Shown in pieces: positions 1-12,172 of a stretch of 64,000 nt of DNA (positions are counted from its first letter, which is position 1; every line of letters starts with the position of its first letter). Source of the stretch: Melitaea cinxia (taxonomy: Eukaryota; Arthropoda; Insecta; Lepidoptera; Nymphalidae); the NCBI RefSeq assembly GCF_905220565.1, contig NC_059396.1, forward strand, positions 16,861,206 through 16,925,205. Direction: 5' to 3'. The notes under the pieces are model-generated. The model ran no database searches, had not been told where the DNA came from, and was given only the letters and a program-made list of their open reading frames with translations. Position numbers and translations under genes: made by a program.

Positions 1-1239
1 ATGTTATTGGGGGAAATGGGAAAACTTCGGGAAAAACGGACATGTAAAATAATTTTCACCCAGGTTTAGTACGTGTGTAAGTATGTATTATTTAGTCGAT
101 TTTTGTTTTACGTTTTGTTTTATGTTTAAGATAAAAGAAAAAAAACCATCAAATTTCTTGGCAAGCATTCGGTATAACACTACTAAAAGACAAAGAGTAG
201 AATTCAAATCCTCCTAAAAATCCTTGTGTTGCATCCTGTGTAATTGGGATTTTTTGATGAAAAATTGTTACACGATGGCCATGCAGCGACCCAACCATGT
301 AATAAATGCCATGCGCAAACAGACCAGAATAAATGAGCTTCAACAAAACTCTTACCTGTATACAATGTTATTGCCATTAAAACGAAAAGAATATTTGTAA
401 ATTCTTTTGTATACATAATATTAGAATAGTAACAATTTAAAAAAAAAATAAAAAAAATAAAAAATTATGTAAAATTATTCGTACAAAATCTTTGCAATAT
501 CAATAAGAAATTGACGTTTGAAAATACAAGAAAGACAATAAAAAAATAGCAGGTACTAAGCTAAATTAATTTTAGTAAAGAATGTGAATAGATCCACACA
601 ACTCTTTACATTCGGTACCCTCTGGGAACACAAATATCAAATAATATCGTATCATCTGTCGAGTGCGTTCTTAAATTACTGTGAATGAAATATCTCGGTT
701 ACGTACAACACGATTTGTTTTTATAACCTATGTTTTATTTCAAACAGACGATTTCATCGCATACTCATTTGAAAAAGCTGTAAAACATAATATGATTTTT
801 GTTAAAGAATTTAATTACTTTTGCTACCCTATACCTGTTGTGTTTTTGTTATTCTTATTATTAGTAATTAAAATATTTTTATGCGTACTACACAAGAAAT
901 TGTAAATAATTTTACTACCGTAAAATTGTGTTATGTTTATCGAAGAGTTAATCACTCATTGCCTATTTTGTGTGTTTGTTGTTCTTAGTTCGTTTTAAAC
1001 ATTTTTGTATTTACTAATAAATGTATTTTGTAGGACAGACTGTTTGCAAAAGATCACTGTATCTATTTCATTATAGCAAACATCTAAATTAACTTTAATT
1101 CATTATAGCTACTGCTGCCCACCTTAACACTTTTTTTTTTCTTTTAAGAACGAACATTTAAAGAGCAAAATTTAGTTATTTAATTCATTTAGGTACTTAA
1201 CTGCATTGTCTTCTTATCTATAAATAAACAAACGCTTCA
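1..1239. other. AT-rich sequence, no gene seen
   Basis: Short frames here (for example 681-905, 74 codons) have no recognisable domain and use AT-rich, low-complexity codons. Homopolymer A and T runs are frequent. I see no repeat that I can classify and no RNA gene. Confidence 0.6.
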
Positions 1240-1426
1240 ACTCAGCGGCCCCCACTAATATTTACTCCTGTGTCGGGGGTCCGGAAACACACAATACGTA
1301 AGCACAAACGCCCAGACCACGGCAAAGGTCTGTATGATCAATACAATAAATGTATGTTATTAGCGATCGAATCCACGACCGCCAGCACAACAGCCATATG
1401 ATGTGACAGTTGCACTAACGCGTCTA
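1240..1426 (-). mobile_element. Decayed tRNA-headed SINE fragment
   Basis: This stretch resembles the intact SINE at 38568-38910. It shares the block 'CCCAGACCACGGCAAA' and a reverse-complemented B-box-like segment (GATCGAATCCACGACCGCCA), followed by a degenerate A-box region near 1400-1420. The tRNA-like head lies at the right end, so the element reads on the minus strand. It carries many substitutions, the RTE-like tail is not recognisable, and I could not find a target duplication. An old copy is the simplest reading. Confidence 0.55.
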
Positions 1427-1502
1427 TGTGACCTAAGTAATCTATATTCCTAATCTTTGTACCGAGAAATAAAACTAGCTCTCAATTTCTATTAATTAGG
1501 TA

Positions 1503-1676
1503 CTAGCTGCCCGGACAGACTTTATTCTGGCAAAAGTTAATAGTATTTTTTTTACTATTTTTTTTTTTTATTATTTGCATTAAAACCTTTAATGGGCCTT
1601 CAGGAACATATAAAAAAATAAGTTAGCTGAATCGTTGGAGTCATTTCTCGAGCAACACTCATTTTTAATATATAGA
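1503..1676 (-). mobile_element. Non-autonomous Helitron (minus strand)
   Basis: On the minus strand the element begins TC (at 1676) and ends CTAG (1503-1506), with host A and T at the outer edges, the insertion signature of Helitrons. The 3' end reads GGGCAGCTAG after a short GC-rich patch. It has no coding capacity and is a common lepidopteran miniature type. Confidence 0.65.
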
Positions 1677-3119
1677 TAATTTTACCGCGCCAAAAATACT
1701 TATAAAACAGCTCTCATTTCCCAGACATTCCATTTCAATAATACCAGAGCGAAGTTAAACAAAGAATTTATTTAAAAATTTATAACAAACTATGAACAAA
1801 GCCAGTTCATAACATCACTATTTAGTCCTAAGAACTGAAGGTAAAGTGGAAGATGCATGTACTTTTTTTTCAGTATTTTCTTAATATGACTTTGATAATC
1901 AAAACATTGTATTCTTAATTTACATTGAAGTAAATAAATCATAAATACTCAAGTAACATCTAAAAACAGTATTCTTTTTTATTTAATGAATATAATAAGT
2001 AGTTATTATTGAATAAATAATATATAAATCATTTTGCGAATTCCTGTAATCTTGCTGTGATATTTAAATTTTAAATGATTACTCAAAGGCTAAAACCAAA
2101 AATGTACTATACATTTTACTATGGCGTTTCCAAATTATTATCCAGTCTAAGTTTATGGCGTGCTTAATATTACGTAATCCCAGTCTCATTGACCGTAGAC
2201 AATAAACAGAAAACTCAGGCGCGAGTAGTGTCTATGTGTGTACCGTACACGAGTACACACACAAGCATCTAAAGCAGTTGTCAACAAAATAAAATTAATG
2301 CACATTATCAAAATTTGTGATGAAATGTCCCACCTCCGCTCTCAATCCACCATTAACCACTTATTAGAGTTCTTTACGATCGTTTTTTTTTATTTTGTGC
2401 TTTTTCTGAACTATTTTTGTCATTTTACAATTTTTTTATTTACGGAACCAGAATGGTACGCATATCCTAGTGGGAGAATAATTCTGTAATTATCAAAAAG
2501 AGATTTATTATGCGTAAAAATTATCAAAATAATTCAAGAAACCTTTTTTCCGTCAACATTATGTTCCGTCACAATTATGTATGAAAATGAATTGTTTTTC
2601 AATTTATCACTTTGACTGGTAAAATGGCTTGTTCATTTTTCTATTCAACAAACTTACAAAAAAAAACATCTTAGCCTGACATACACAATAACTTATTAGG
2701 TTTTTTTTTTTTTTTTTAATTTAGACTCGTGTCATTAACATCAAATATATATAGATGAAAAAAAAAACCACTAACAAGATGGTTACGCTGTCAGTTCAAA
2801 ATCGTTCGTAATTTAAATCGAGAATTTAAAAATGTATCTCTAATCGTCTAACGTATCTCAAGGCGTACTCGCTACGGAGTAACGTCGCCCCCAAATTGTT
2901 GTATATACTGCAGTCGCTTGACATCACAATTGGGATACAGTTATGCGGAAATAAGACATTCGGTAGCGCACAAACAGTTTTAAAAAGGACCATTCATGCT
3001 AATACTGTCGCATAAACAATTTTACGGGCCTAAAATAGATATTGCTGAAAATAAGGATAAGGTCTGATTCCATTATTATGTCTGTTAATAAGGATAATAA
3101 AATTAAATAAACTGAATCA
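1677..3119. other. AT-rich sequence, no gene seen
   Basis: Poly(T) and poly(A) runs dominate. The 83-codon frame at 2238-2489 has no recognisable domain. No repeat boundary, RNA gene or conserved block was identified. Confidence 0.55.
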
Positions 3120-3450
3120 TCTATACTAATATTATAAAGCTGAATAGTTTGTTTGTTTGTTTGTTTGTTTGAACGCGCTAATCTCAGAAACTACTTACTG
3201 GTCCGATTTGAAAAAATCTTTTAGAGTTAGATAGGTTATTTATCGAGGAAGGTTATAGGCTATATATCATCACGCTGAGACTATTAGGAGCAGAGCACCA
3301 ATGAAGAATGTTTCAAAATCGTTTTTCTTTCCTTTTGAGAACTTCCGCTTCGTGCGCTGCGTGAACTGTTAAACTTTCGCCAAAATCATGTATTACAGAA
3401 TTGTTCACCTTTAAAAGTTCCACGCGGACGAAGTCGCGCGCAGAAGCTAG
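3120..3450 (+). mobile_element. Non-autonomous Helitron, complete ends
   Basis: It begins with TC at 3120-3121 after a host A and ends GAAGCTAG before a host T, as expected for Helitron insertion between A and T. A hairpin-forming CGCGGACGAAGTCGCG lies just upstream of the 3' CTAG. A (GTTT)n run follows the 5' end. There is no open reading frame, so movement would depend on a RepHel protein encoded elsewhere. A shorter relative lies at 39613-39797. Confidence 0.85.
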
Positions 3451-3930
3451 TTTAAAATATATTTCAATACATGAGTTAGGAAAACAAAAGGTAAATTTCT
3501 AGTATTAAGTATAAGTCGAATAAATAAGTGAATAAACAGAATTAAAATGTTACTGTTTGTTTACTTTGAAATTCGTATTTGTACCTACTTGATGACACAA
3601 CCAGTATGTAATACGAAAGATACGATTATCGTTACGTGAATAGCTCCTTTACCTAATACGTTTGATGCACACCGATACGACCGACGAATCATTTCCTTTG
3701 TACATATCTATACTAAATTGCCTTCGCAGTATCATAAAATCAAATCGAAATATACTTTATCAAAGAATACAAAAGTAAAAGCTATTTTTAATACTCTTTT
3801 TATAATAGTTCTTTGTAGCTAGAACGGCCTCGGAATTTAGATACTACTAAGAGATACTCAGCTGTAACTAACTTTAAAAAACGTTTCTACAAATATTTTG
3901 TATAACTAAATTATTTTTGAAGTAAAACTG
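3451..3930. other. AT-rich sequence, no gene seen
   Basis: No open frame above background, no repeat family recognised. Confidence 0.5.
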
Positions 3931-4163
3931 ATTTACGCACGCTTAACTTGGGGAGTTATCTGGTGAATATATGACAAAAGCGTTACGAAAAGTGATATCG
4001 GATGAAGCGAACGGAGCAAGAGAAAAAGGTGCGAGCACACATTTTCTTTCTCTCTTTCTCTCATAGGTATAGTACATTTCGTATATCTAAGAAAGTGCAG
4101 ACCTATTTTGCAGACCTATTGTTAAGAATTTTCGCTTCAGTCGTATGGTCTAAAGCACACTCG
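3931..4163 (-). repeat. Unclassified 233-bp interspersed repeat, copy 1
   Basis: Read on the minus strand, this segment matches 21986-22198 over nearly its whole length, including 'TTAGATATACGAAA', 'TATGAGAGAAAGAG', 'CTCCGTTCGC' and a 'GTGCGTAAAT/TCAG' end. Both copies run from CGAGTGTG to that end. I see no terminal inverted repeats, no poly(A) tail and no open frame. I do not recognise the family. Alternatives are a solo piece of a larger transposon or a duplicated regulatory sequence with GAGA-type tracts. Confidence 0.6.
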
Positions 4164-4970
4164 TTTTCTTATTAAAAAAGTAATCTAAAGATAGTTTTTA
4201 AATATCTCACATAAGACAAGACTAACAAACAAGGACAGATATTTTTTATCAGAAATGTAATACTGTTAAACATTAGATTCATAAAAATAAAATATTCATG
4301 AACACTTATTATTAGCTTCCTTTATACTACTAACTATAATTACTTAAAAATAGACGATTTTTAATTTTATCATGCTTTCACCAAAAAAAAAATCGTAACG
4401 TAAAATAATTCGTTTCTACTTTTGAAATTTGCCTAAGTTTTTTTACTGTTTATTTTTATCTCATACATTGAATAAGTAATAAAATTTTATACTACAACGC
4501 AACTGCAACGATAAAAAATCCCAATAAATTATTTTAAATTAATCGTTGATAGGTCACTTCCGAATAACTCCATCTAAGTTGGAAAGGAAGGCGCAACTTT
4601 GATTCTAAGTGCGTCATACGAATACAAATTTTAGTAATTTTCAACAAGGTCGAAATTTGCTTAAGCGTAGAAAAACTGAAGAGAGTCGTCTCATACTAAT
4701 GTTGTTCATAATAAAAACAGTGCAGCGATTATGCAAATGGTTGTTTGACAGACCTCAATATGTTTATTTACATTATTGTAACGTTTAACTGTTTCACGTT
4801 GTTTAAAGTTTATTAGATTACTCGATCTAAGATGCACGGTAACGATTTGTAGTCTTTTGTACATTTTTAACAATAAGCAAATTACTTTTATCTATACAAT
4901 TTGCACACTTATATTTATTTTATGCAAGGCCATATATTATATATCCAATGTCTTAAAACTTTTGTTCACG

Positions 4971-5000
4971 CTTTAGTAAGCTTTAGTAAGCTTTAGTAAG
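4971..5000. repeat. 10-bp tandem repeat, three exact copies
   Basis: CTTTAGTAAG is repeated three times without mismatch. It is a short microsatellite-like array in AT-rich DNA. Confidence 0.9.
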
Positions 5001-5165
5001 CTATTATTAGGAATGCATAAGTTTGTTGAGATTCACGGGACCGGATATTGTGTAGGAAAGACCGTGGGACAACTTGTATAAAGTACGTTACAAGTTAATA
5101 GCGCAAATCTGGAAATATAGGAAATCGAACTTTTTTTTAACTGACAGTTTGGCTCGGAATATTTA

Positions 5166-5262
5166 TCTATACAAATAAATAAAATTAGAGTGTCTGTTTG
5201 TAATATTTAAATAACAGCTTTTTACTGAATTAACTAGTATAATAAGGAGTAACTTGGGATAC

Positions 5263-5293
<31 letters not shown>

Positions 5294-5366
5294 AATTTTC
5301 AAACTGCGAACTGAACAAAAACTATTTTGTTAAATTCCACGCGGACTAAGTCGCGGGCACAGCTAG
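5166..5366 (+). mobile_element. Non-autonomous Helitron
   Basis: It starts TCTATACAAATAAATAAAAT after a host A and ends GGGCACAGCTAG before a host T. A GCGGACTAAGTCGCG hairpin lies near the 3' end. It is a shortened member of the family at 16085-16411 and 22383-22706. An internal poly(T) tract occupies about 5268-5293. Confidence 0.8.
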
Positions 5367-7101
5367 TTTAGTATATAAAACTTTTTGTTTGTTCATTAGT
5401 CTTGGTAGGAAAATTATTTACCAACGCATAATGGAGTAATAATGTAACGGGATAATCTGTCGTTTCATAAATGGAACATTTCTCTGCGAAGAAATGATTC
5501 ACATAATAAAATATACACTATGAAACAGATTAATATAGAATAATTAAATTTCCTGTAAGGTTTCACATTTACGCAAAAAGTATTAAGAAGTTAAATAATT
5601 TCCTAGTAATCCGTAAATTGTTTAAGGCGAGTATCATAAAGCTGTAACTTTCTACTTGCATCGCTTTTCCGGCCAAACTAGGGACCCGCTTTAGAGGGGA
5701 AGGGGCTTCGTTAGCGGAGAGGGGCCCACGCTTGAAGGGGGGAAGGGGGTCGTCAAAATAGAAAGTTGCATGCCGCTGCAACGCGCACGCACGGCTGCGT
5801 TTCGCAACACACCGACCGACCTTTAAATCTTTGATATGGATGTTGTGTGTTGTGATTTAAGATGTTTTAAACATTTATTAATTTGAGTGTACTATAATTA
5901 TTAATACAGGCCGTAAACGTAAACTCTACAACATACTGTATAATCTTTTAAAAGTAAACTCTAAAATTTTATACTTTATTTTCTTTCATATACTTTTAAC
6001 TTCAGTTTCATTTCTTTCTACTCAAAAGCGTTTTTAATTTAATAAATTTAATGTTATTAAGCTAAAAACAATAAATAAACTCATTTGTTTCAATGAAATA
6101 TTAATATTTCAAAAATATTGTTAGACTTCGGATTTAATACTATTTGGAATATAGAAATAGCTACAAATCACAGATAAGTAATGACGGGCGCAACTGAGTA
6201 AAACTTCTAGTCAAATAATAAAATAATAAGCGTACCAATAAGCAAACGCTTTGTTTTATACAGTCTCAAACGTGAGAAAGCACGCAGAGGCTAATTTCAA
6301 CAATATGAAGGTATGAAGCACAGCGCATGCGTGCGTGCACTATGAACGCCTTTCACTACTGCAACAATTAAACGGCTATGTTCGAGTATTATTATTATTA
6401 TTATTTGTTATCAGTGATATAACTTTAATATATAAAAATATTATGTATATACTTTAATAATATATAATGATATCAATTTGTTTTTATATAAATAATAATA
6501 ATCGCAGTATAAACATGAGAAGGAATAACAAAATTGTAACTCCAAGTTTTCGACTGCGTAAAGTAAACGTTAACTTTCTGGGTTATGGTATTCGCATGTA
6601 TAAATTAAATCCCACAAACAATTTTGCAACTGTCTCAACATAAATTTAAAGTGTTTATTAAAATAATAATAGATAAAGCGTATTATTCGGCGCAGGATTA
6701 CATAGTTGATAAAGATATATTAAGTACAGAGAGATAGAGGATAGAGTAGATAATTTTGTACTAAAACACAGTTTAATTTTTTTAACGAGTAACAGCGGTA
6801 TTTTTTTCCGATTCTTCTCTGCAGAATTTACACGAATCGGAGTTAGAATCCACTTTTAAAAATAAAATTACTTTAAAATTTAAATTTGTAAAATGACGAT
6901 TCGAATGTCCTTTTGAAGGCTATTTGAATAGTCATTTTGGATTTTGATTTTGTAGTCTGAAGTCATAAAACAACTCATACAAGGCACACTTTTTCTAAGG
7001 AGGTAGGTACCAATATCTTTATAGCAAATGATGTCAGAAACATTAACCTACTTAGAAATACTTCACTTAACAACTTCAGACGGTAAGCATTTTTTTTTTA
7101 A
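5367..7101. other. No gene; one GC-rich patch at 5660-5820
   Basis: Mostly AT-rich. The patch at 5660-5820 contains G-rich runs (AGGGGAAGGGG, GGGGGGAAGGGGG) followed by CpG-containing sequence. A 70-codon minus-strand frame crosses it without a recognisable domain. The patch might be a regulatory element or the remains of a GC-rich transposon; nothing decides this. Confidence 0.45.
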
Positions 7102-7350
7102 TCTACATTCACACACGGTCGTCTCTTCCTAAGATAAGCAATTTAATGCTTGTGTTGTAACGGCCGACTGCTATAGCTAAATATAGTATTCATAAATATG
7201 CGTGTAAATAATACATATAAATACGAATATTACACCCAGACTCAGGCGAGAATCGGACCCACAACGCGAGAAAAGCAGAAAGCAGGGCCACAACGCGAGA
7301 AAAGCAGAAAGCAGGGCCACTACGGTACACACTGCGTCTAAGGGCTAGTC
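7102..7350 (-). mobile_element. tRNA-derived SINE with internal tandem duplication
   Basis: It matches the SINE at 61404-61626: 'ACACACGGTCGTCT', 'GCTTGTGTT', 'TACACCCAGACTCAGGCG'. On the minus strand a B-box-like GGGTCCGATTCTCGCC and an A-box-like CCTTAGACGCAGTG mark a tRNA-like head at the right end. Unlike the other copy, the head carries a perfect 29-bp tandem duplication at 7261-7289 and 7290-7318. Confidence 0.7.
7261..7318. repeat. 29-bp tandem duplication inside a SINE
   Basis: Two exact adjacent copies, each beginning ACAACGCGAGAAAAGC. They sit between the A- and B-box-like sequences of the SINE head, so they would lengthen the spacing of an RNA polymerase III internal promoter. Confidence 0.9.
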
Positions 7351-7544
7351 AAAGTAGCTCTTGTGTTAAAGCAGCTGTAGTCCTATAGCATAGATAACTA
7401 GGCCTTTGTTTGCTATATTAATAAGAAAATGTTTATAAGTTGTCTAAAATAATTTTTATTTGTACATACATCATAAGTAATGTGTTACAGAAAATTTTAC
7501 TCATTCAAGTCAAAATGAGATTTTACTAACACACATTTCAAAAT

Positions 7545-7856
7545 AATTGTGTTTGCTAGCAAACGAAAAAAATCGACTTCAGTTACGTCGACAAGTAATA
7601 AACGTAAGTAGAAGGAAAGAATTAACAAACGCACTAATCGTCACTACGATTTTCGAGAGTTCCCCTCGATTTCTCTGAGATTCCATCATTGGATCCTGCT
7701 TTCCTTATCATGGTACCACCCTTGGGATATATCCTTTCCAACAAAAAAGAATTATCAAAATCGGTTCATAAATGACGAAGTTATCCCCGAACATACATAA
7801 TTATATATATACGGTCGAATTGAGTAACCCACTCCGCCTATTTTGAAGTCGATTAA
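7545..7856. repeat. GTTTGC-hairpin repeat family, copy 1
   Basis: A non-coding element starting AATTGTGTTTGCTAGCAAAC, whose GTTTGC/GCAAAC arms form a hairpin, and ending GAAGTCGATT. Inside the hairpin, TCGACTTCA and TGAAGTCGA form a short inverted repeat. Other copies start at 10159, 21036, 25728, 44942 and 50896. Class unknown. Confidence 0.7.
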
Positions 7857-8477
7857 GAAGCGCAAGAAATATTAGAACAAGTTCAAATTAAAAATTTAAA
7901 AACCGAATGAAAGATTCATCTCAAATTTAAGTACAAAAATTTAAAATATTCAAATCCGCAGATGTTAGAGCATGTGATGGTTATTTAAATTATTTCTGTT
8001 ACTTTCGTTCAATAACGAGTTACTCACAGGTGTTGAACGAAACTATTTCAACGATGCAGCATTATGAAATACTTATTCATACATTAATTACATGCCAAGC
8101 GAACTGATTTCAATTAACTTTAAGAGGAAGTCATCCTATTTTATTAAAGTTTTTCATGTTTTGAGAGTTTATACGCATCGTACGTTGATCAGATACAGAG
8201 GGGCTATAAAATAAGATTGTGGATAATTTTTACATCACTAAAGTAATGATGATACACTTTACAATTTTAGTAAGCACATAATAGTAGTAGTTTTCCATAA
8301 ATATCGTACTACTCTATCTACTTATAATAATACTCACAGCAACAGCTTTTTTAAGCAGTATTACGTGTTCATTGTTTTATTCTAACGGCGATACATAACC
8401 AATTTTCAATAAAATCGAAGTACTAAGATGGTAATAAAAAGTTAACGTGGCACAGTTAGGGCCCCTGTACTCTCAAC
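7857..8477. other. AT-rich sequence, no gene seen
   Basis: No open frame above background and no repeat recognised. Confidence 0.5.
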
Positions 8478-8655
8478 ACGCCTCTTCCGCTGTGAAGGAG
8501 AAAGATTGGAACTTAATCACGTTTCTCCAAAAATAAGTTTTCCTTCCACGAGTAGAGATTGTTATCAGGTGTTTATGATAACAACCGGGTCCGACAGCTT
8601 TACGAGTTCTCTGAGATACGGGTAAGGTGTTCCACAAGGGTCATCATCCGACCAG
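8478..8655 (-). mobile_element. Decayed copy of the RTE-tailed SINE
   Basis: The order of motifs follows 38600-38775: a 'CCTCTTCC...GGAG' stretch, 'AACTTAATC', then 'AACAACCGGGTCCGACAGC' and 'TCTCTGAGATACGGGTAAGG'. Substitutions are frequent and the tRNA-like head is absent. It reads as an old, truncated minus-strand copy. Confidence 0.5.
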
Positions 8656-9312
8656 AATCAAATATTTGCACAAACTGATTCCTTCCACACAGGAATTTAA
8701 CCCATAATAATAATAACAATATGAAAGTCACAATGAAATTAATATTAGTGTTATGATATTATCTTAACTTGTTAGACTATCTTACATTGTGATATTTATA
8801 AGTAAATACTAGCATATAAATATTTAAATATTATGAATTAAATATAATTAATTAATTAATATTCGAAAAAAAAATGCTTCAGCATCGAAGGTCTAAACAT
8901 TTAAAAACATACATTTGAACAATATATATCTAGAAACACACACACAGATTGTAAACTAATAGTAGGCATTGAATAATAATAATATAGCAAGTCTAATTGA
9001 TTACTCTACTATTACTCTCATACCTTGCGTAGAAATTAAGCAACTTTTACTATACCGCAACTTTTACCATTTGAGATTAGTCTGAAGAAATGTCGCTATA
9101 ACAAATCGTAGGTCGACGTGACGTAGAGATCGTGTTACATAAACGGAGCCTGAATTTCCGTCAGTTGTAAAACAAAAGCGCGGCGAACTTAAGACAATAA
9201 AAAACTTTGAACGGCTTCTTTACTTTATTACAAAATTAAAGGTCGAAAAACGTGAAGCAAATATATTTCAAAGTCAAGATGAGTATTTTTCAGTTTATAT
9301 CATTTGCAAAAT

Positions 9313-9404
9313 GCGCAATGGAGCAGTGTGAAGGATTAAGCTCTGAACCTTCTCCTACATGTATGAAGAGGCCTAAGCCCAGCAATGAGATGTTACAAGT
9401 GAAA
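9313..9404 (+). mobile_element. 3' fragment of the RTE-tailed SINE
   Basis: It contains GGAGCAGTGTG, AAGGATTAAGCTCTGA, CCTTCTCCTACATG and a degenerate CCTAAGCCCAGCAATGAGAT, matching the end of the SINE at 38568-38910 in plus orientation. The 60-codon frame at 9252-9434 merely crosses this repeat and is not a gene. Confidence 0.6.
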
Positions 9405-10158
9405 TCAAATCAAATTAAAATCAAAATTCTGTAAATTTGAAATACATAGTGTCTAAGTACGTATATGTTTATTTGTTTAAAGCACAAAGCTATTTGTATT
9501 CTACGTTACATTTTTCGTCTAAGACACTATCTCACTAAGTCACTACCCTTCTTAAGCTAGAACCTTGAAAATAACTCGAGCTACTACTAATTTCAAACTC
9601 TTAAATGTTATTAGTATTATTTCTTCATAATCTATCTAACACTATGTAAATACTGAACAGGATTTTATATGGTTTTTTAAATTAAAAAACTACCTCATCC
9701 AGAATTATTTAGGCTTTAAAGATTCATGCTTTGAAACAAATGTTAAAATTTTGATTTAAAATAAGGATATAAAAATAATACTTGAAATAAATAAAGCAGT
9801 AGACAAATATTAAAAAAAAAAAAACAAATAAATAAAGGAAAAAAACAATATAGTATATAAAAATAAGATAGTAAATAAAGGAAATAAACAATTTAGAATG
9901 AATAAAATAACAACAAACGTAGTTTATTATTGTGTACTTTATAGGGATCTCGAGCCGTGGGTTCACAAGCGTCGGACAATGAACGCAAAGTTCCGCGTAG
10001 AGCGAATAAAAATTAAAAATAACGACCTTCGCATTTTGAAAAGGAATAATCCTTGACCCAAATTCATACGTGTTCAAAAAAGGAAGCGAAACCTGTTTAG
10101 TGAAGACAACTGTCTCACACAGGTTACATTACATATTGTTGTAAAATACAAAAAAATT
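9405..10158. other. AT-rich sequence, no gene seen
   Basis: The 117-codon minus-strand frame at 9724-10077 is rich in Phe, Tyr and Ile, as expected from translating A/T runs. It has no recognisable domain and I do not call it a gene. Confidence 0.55.
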
Positions 10159-10580
10159 AATTGTGTTTGCAGGCAAACGAAGAAAAACCGACCAACTATA
10201 TCAACAAGTAATACAACGTAGGTAGACGAAAAAATAGTCAAGTAAATACGCATTATCAAAGATTATCCAAAAGTTGTAATCAGATCTCGGTGAAATTTAA
10301 ATGTGACCACATGATAAATATGGGCTTTCGATTAAATTAAAAATCATTAAAATCGGTAATGCCAGTAAAAAGTTATGCGGATTTTCGAGAGTTTCCCTCG
10401 ATTTCTCTGGGATCTCATCATCAGATCCTGGTTTCCTTATCATGGTACTAAAAAAACTAGGGATATCTCCTTTCCAACAATTTTTTTTATCAAAATCAGT
10501 TCATAAACGACAGAGACATACATAAATATATATATACGGTCGAATTGAGTAACCTCCTCCTTTTTTTGAAGTCGGTAAAA
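10159..10580. repeat. GTTTGC-hairpin repeat family, copy 2
   Basis: It starts AATTGTGTTTGCAGGCAAAC (hairpin) and ends TTTGAAGTCGGTAAAA. Shared internal blocks include AAATAGTCAAGTAAATACGC, CATCATCAGATCCTGG and CCTTTCCAACA. It has an extra central portion compared with copy 1. No coding capacity. Confidence 0.75.
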
Positions 10581-12076
10581 AAATAATAATAGGAAAAAAC
10601 AAATATGTATTTCAAGTTTACTTGTAAAAGAAATAAATTCGAAAGTATAGAAAAAAAAACCTTTCAAATAACAGTAGTGTGTATTATTATTATTTAATAT
10701 CTGCTAAAAAATAATGATTAAACAAAAGAAAAACTCGTTGTCTGTCGACGTAATTGTGTCGTATTATGGAGATATCACAATGACTTAATTAAATATAATC
10801 CGATTCAATCAATAAATTCCATCAAGTATACTCGTATACAATTTTATTTTGCTTTTGGATTTTTTTTTTCAATTAAACTAAAAATAAAAAATGAATATAT
10901 AATTAACTTACAAATTGCAAGTACTTATTGTAATTTAAAATTTGTAAACAAACTAAAAATAGTTCTATAAAAAAAAACCTAAATACAATTGACGTCAGCT
11001 ATGACAATGAAAACTATTCCATTTTAAAACGTTTTAAAATGAAATGTTTATTTACAATAGAATTTAAAATAGAGTTTTAAGACAATAATAAATTATACGA
11101 GTACCAATAACATATATTTTACTCTGTGAGTGACTTCATTAAAATTTTTAAATACCAATTCCGCATAACAATTAATACATCTTTTCCCTCTTTTTATCCC
11201 TATTTAGCTACTATGTAAAATGTATTTTGTTCTCACATTAATAGTATATAACGGTATATAACGATACTTTGAATAATGCTGTACTATAAAACGTTATATT
11301 AAAATTTTATTACATTTATCCACATATTAGTATCGTTTTAAACAATAATTAGGGTTGAAGCATATTTTGTAGAGCAGTGTGCAAATTAAATTTAAAGTTT
11401 TATATAATTATAGACCCCCAAACCCGGGAAGCCTAGGATGTTGTTTCGTTCACCACCCTCTTAGGCCGTCTCTGATTTGCAATTAAAACGTTATATCATT
11501 AATTTTACTTTGAACAGGATGTTTGAAATGAATTGATGTCAAGAATAACATTACTTCACTCGTTTATGTATTTAAATAAATATATCATGTTTGGAAAATC
11601 GGGACATACTTGCCCTCTAAGCCTATAACGCTAGTAACGCATAATTCACATGAACTACAGAAATAATGATTCGTTTAAAATTACAGCCTTGAACATCTTA
11701 AAAAAAAATTACCATTAGGCGGCATAGTCAAATAATTATATATGTACTATGTTCCGTGACGACACTTTGGTTTTAACAAAAAAAAATAAAAAATAAGACG
11801 AGTATATATAGCACAGCACTAAATTTTTAGTACAGATAGGTATTATATGTTCGTGCATGTTAGCTGTTTTATTACATTATTATACTAATAATTTAACATT
11901 CAAAAAAGTTACTCCCCGTCTCTTTTTGTAAATAAATTAGATTTTGTAAATAATAAGTGATTAACAAACTTGGTCCAATAAACACTATTTATCAAAATAA
12001 ATCGACGTAAAAAAAAACTTTTAAAAAATACGTCTATTCACTATCGACCATTTACACTAATCTAGACGTCTCGCAT
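10581..12076. other. AT-rich sequence, no gene seen
   Basis: Contains long A/T runs. A slightly GC-richer island at about 11414-11470 (ACCCCCAAACCCGGGAAGCC) is not recognised. Confidence 0.5.
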
Positions 12077-12172
12077 TCAGTCTATAACATCCCAATATTG
12101 GGCATAGGTATCTTTCTCCAAATAGGAGCTTAATACACCACGCTGCTCCACTGCGGGTTGGCGGATAGTCGT
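12077..12172 (-). mobile_element. 3' fragment of the RTE-tailed SINE
   Basis: Minus-strand copy with GGGCATAGG, CTTAATACACCACGCTGC and CCACTGCGGGTTGGCGGA, matching 38590-38680. Only the 3' part is present, a typical 5'-truncated retroposon. Confidence 0.6.

Noticed and set aside
7261..7318. CRISPR-like direct repeats
   Set aside because: Only two adjacent units without spacers, inside a SINE, in a eukaryotic genome.
9724..10077. 117-codon minus-strand frame
   Set aside because: Phe/Tyr/Ile-rich translation of A/T runs, resembling a membrane protein only because of base composition.
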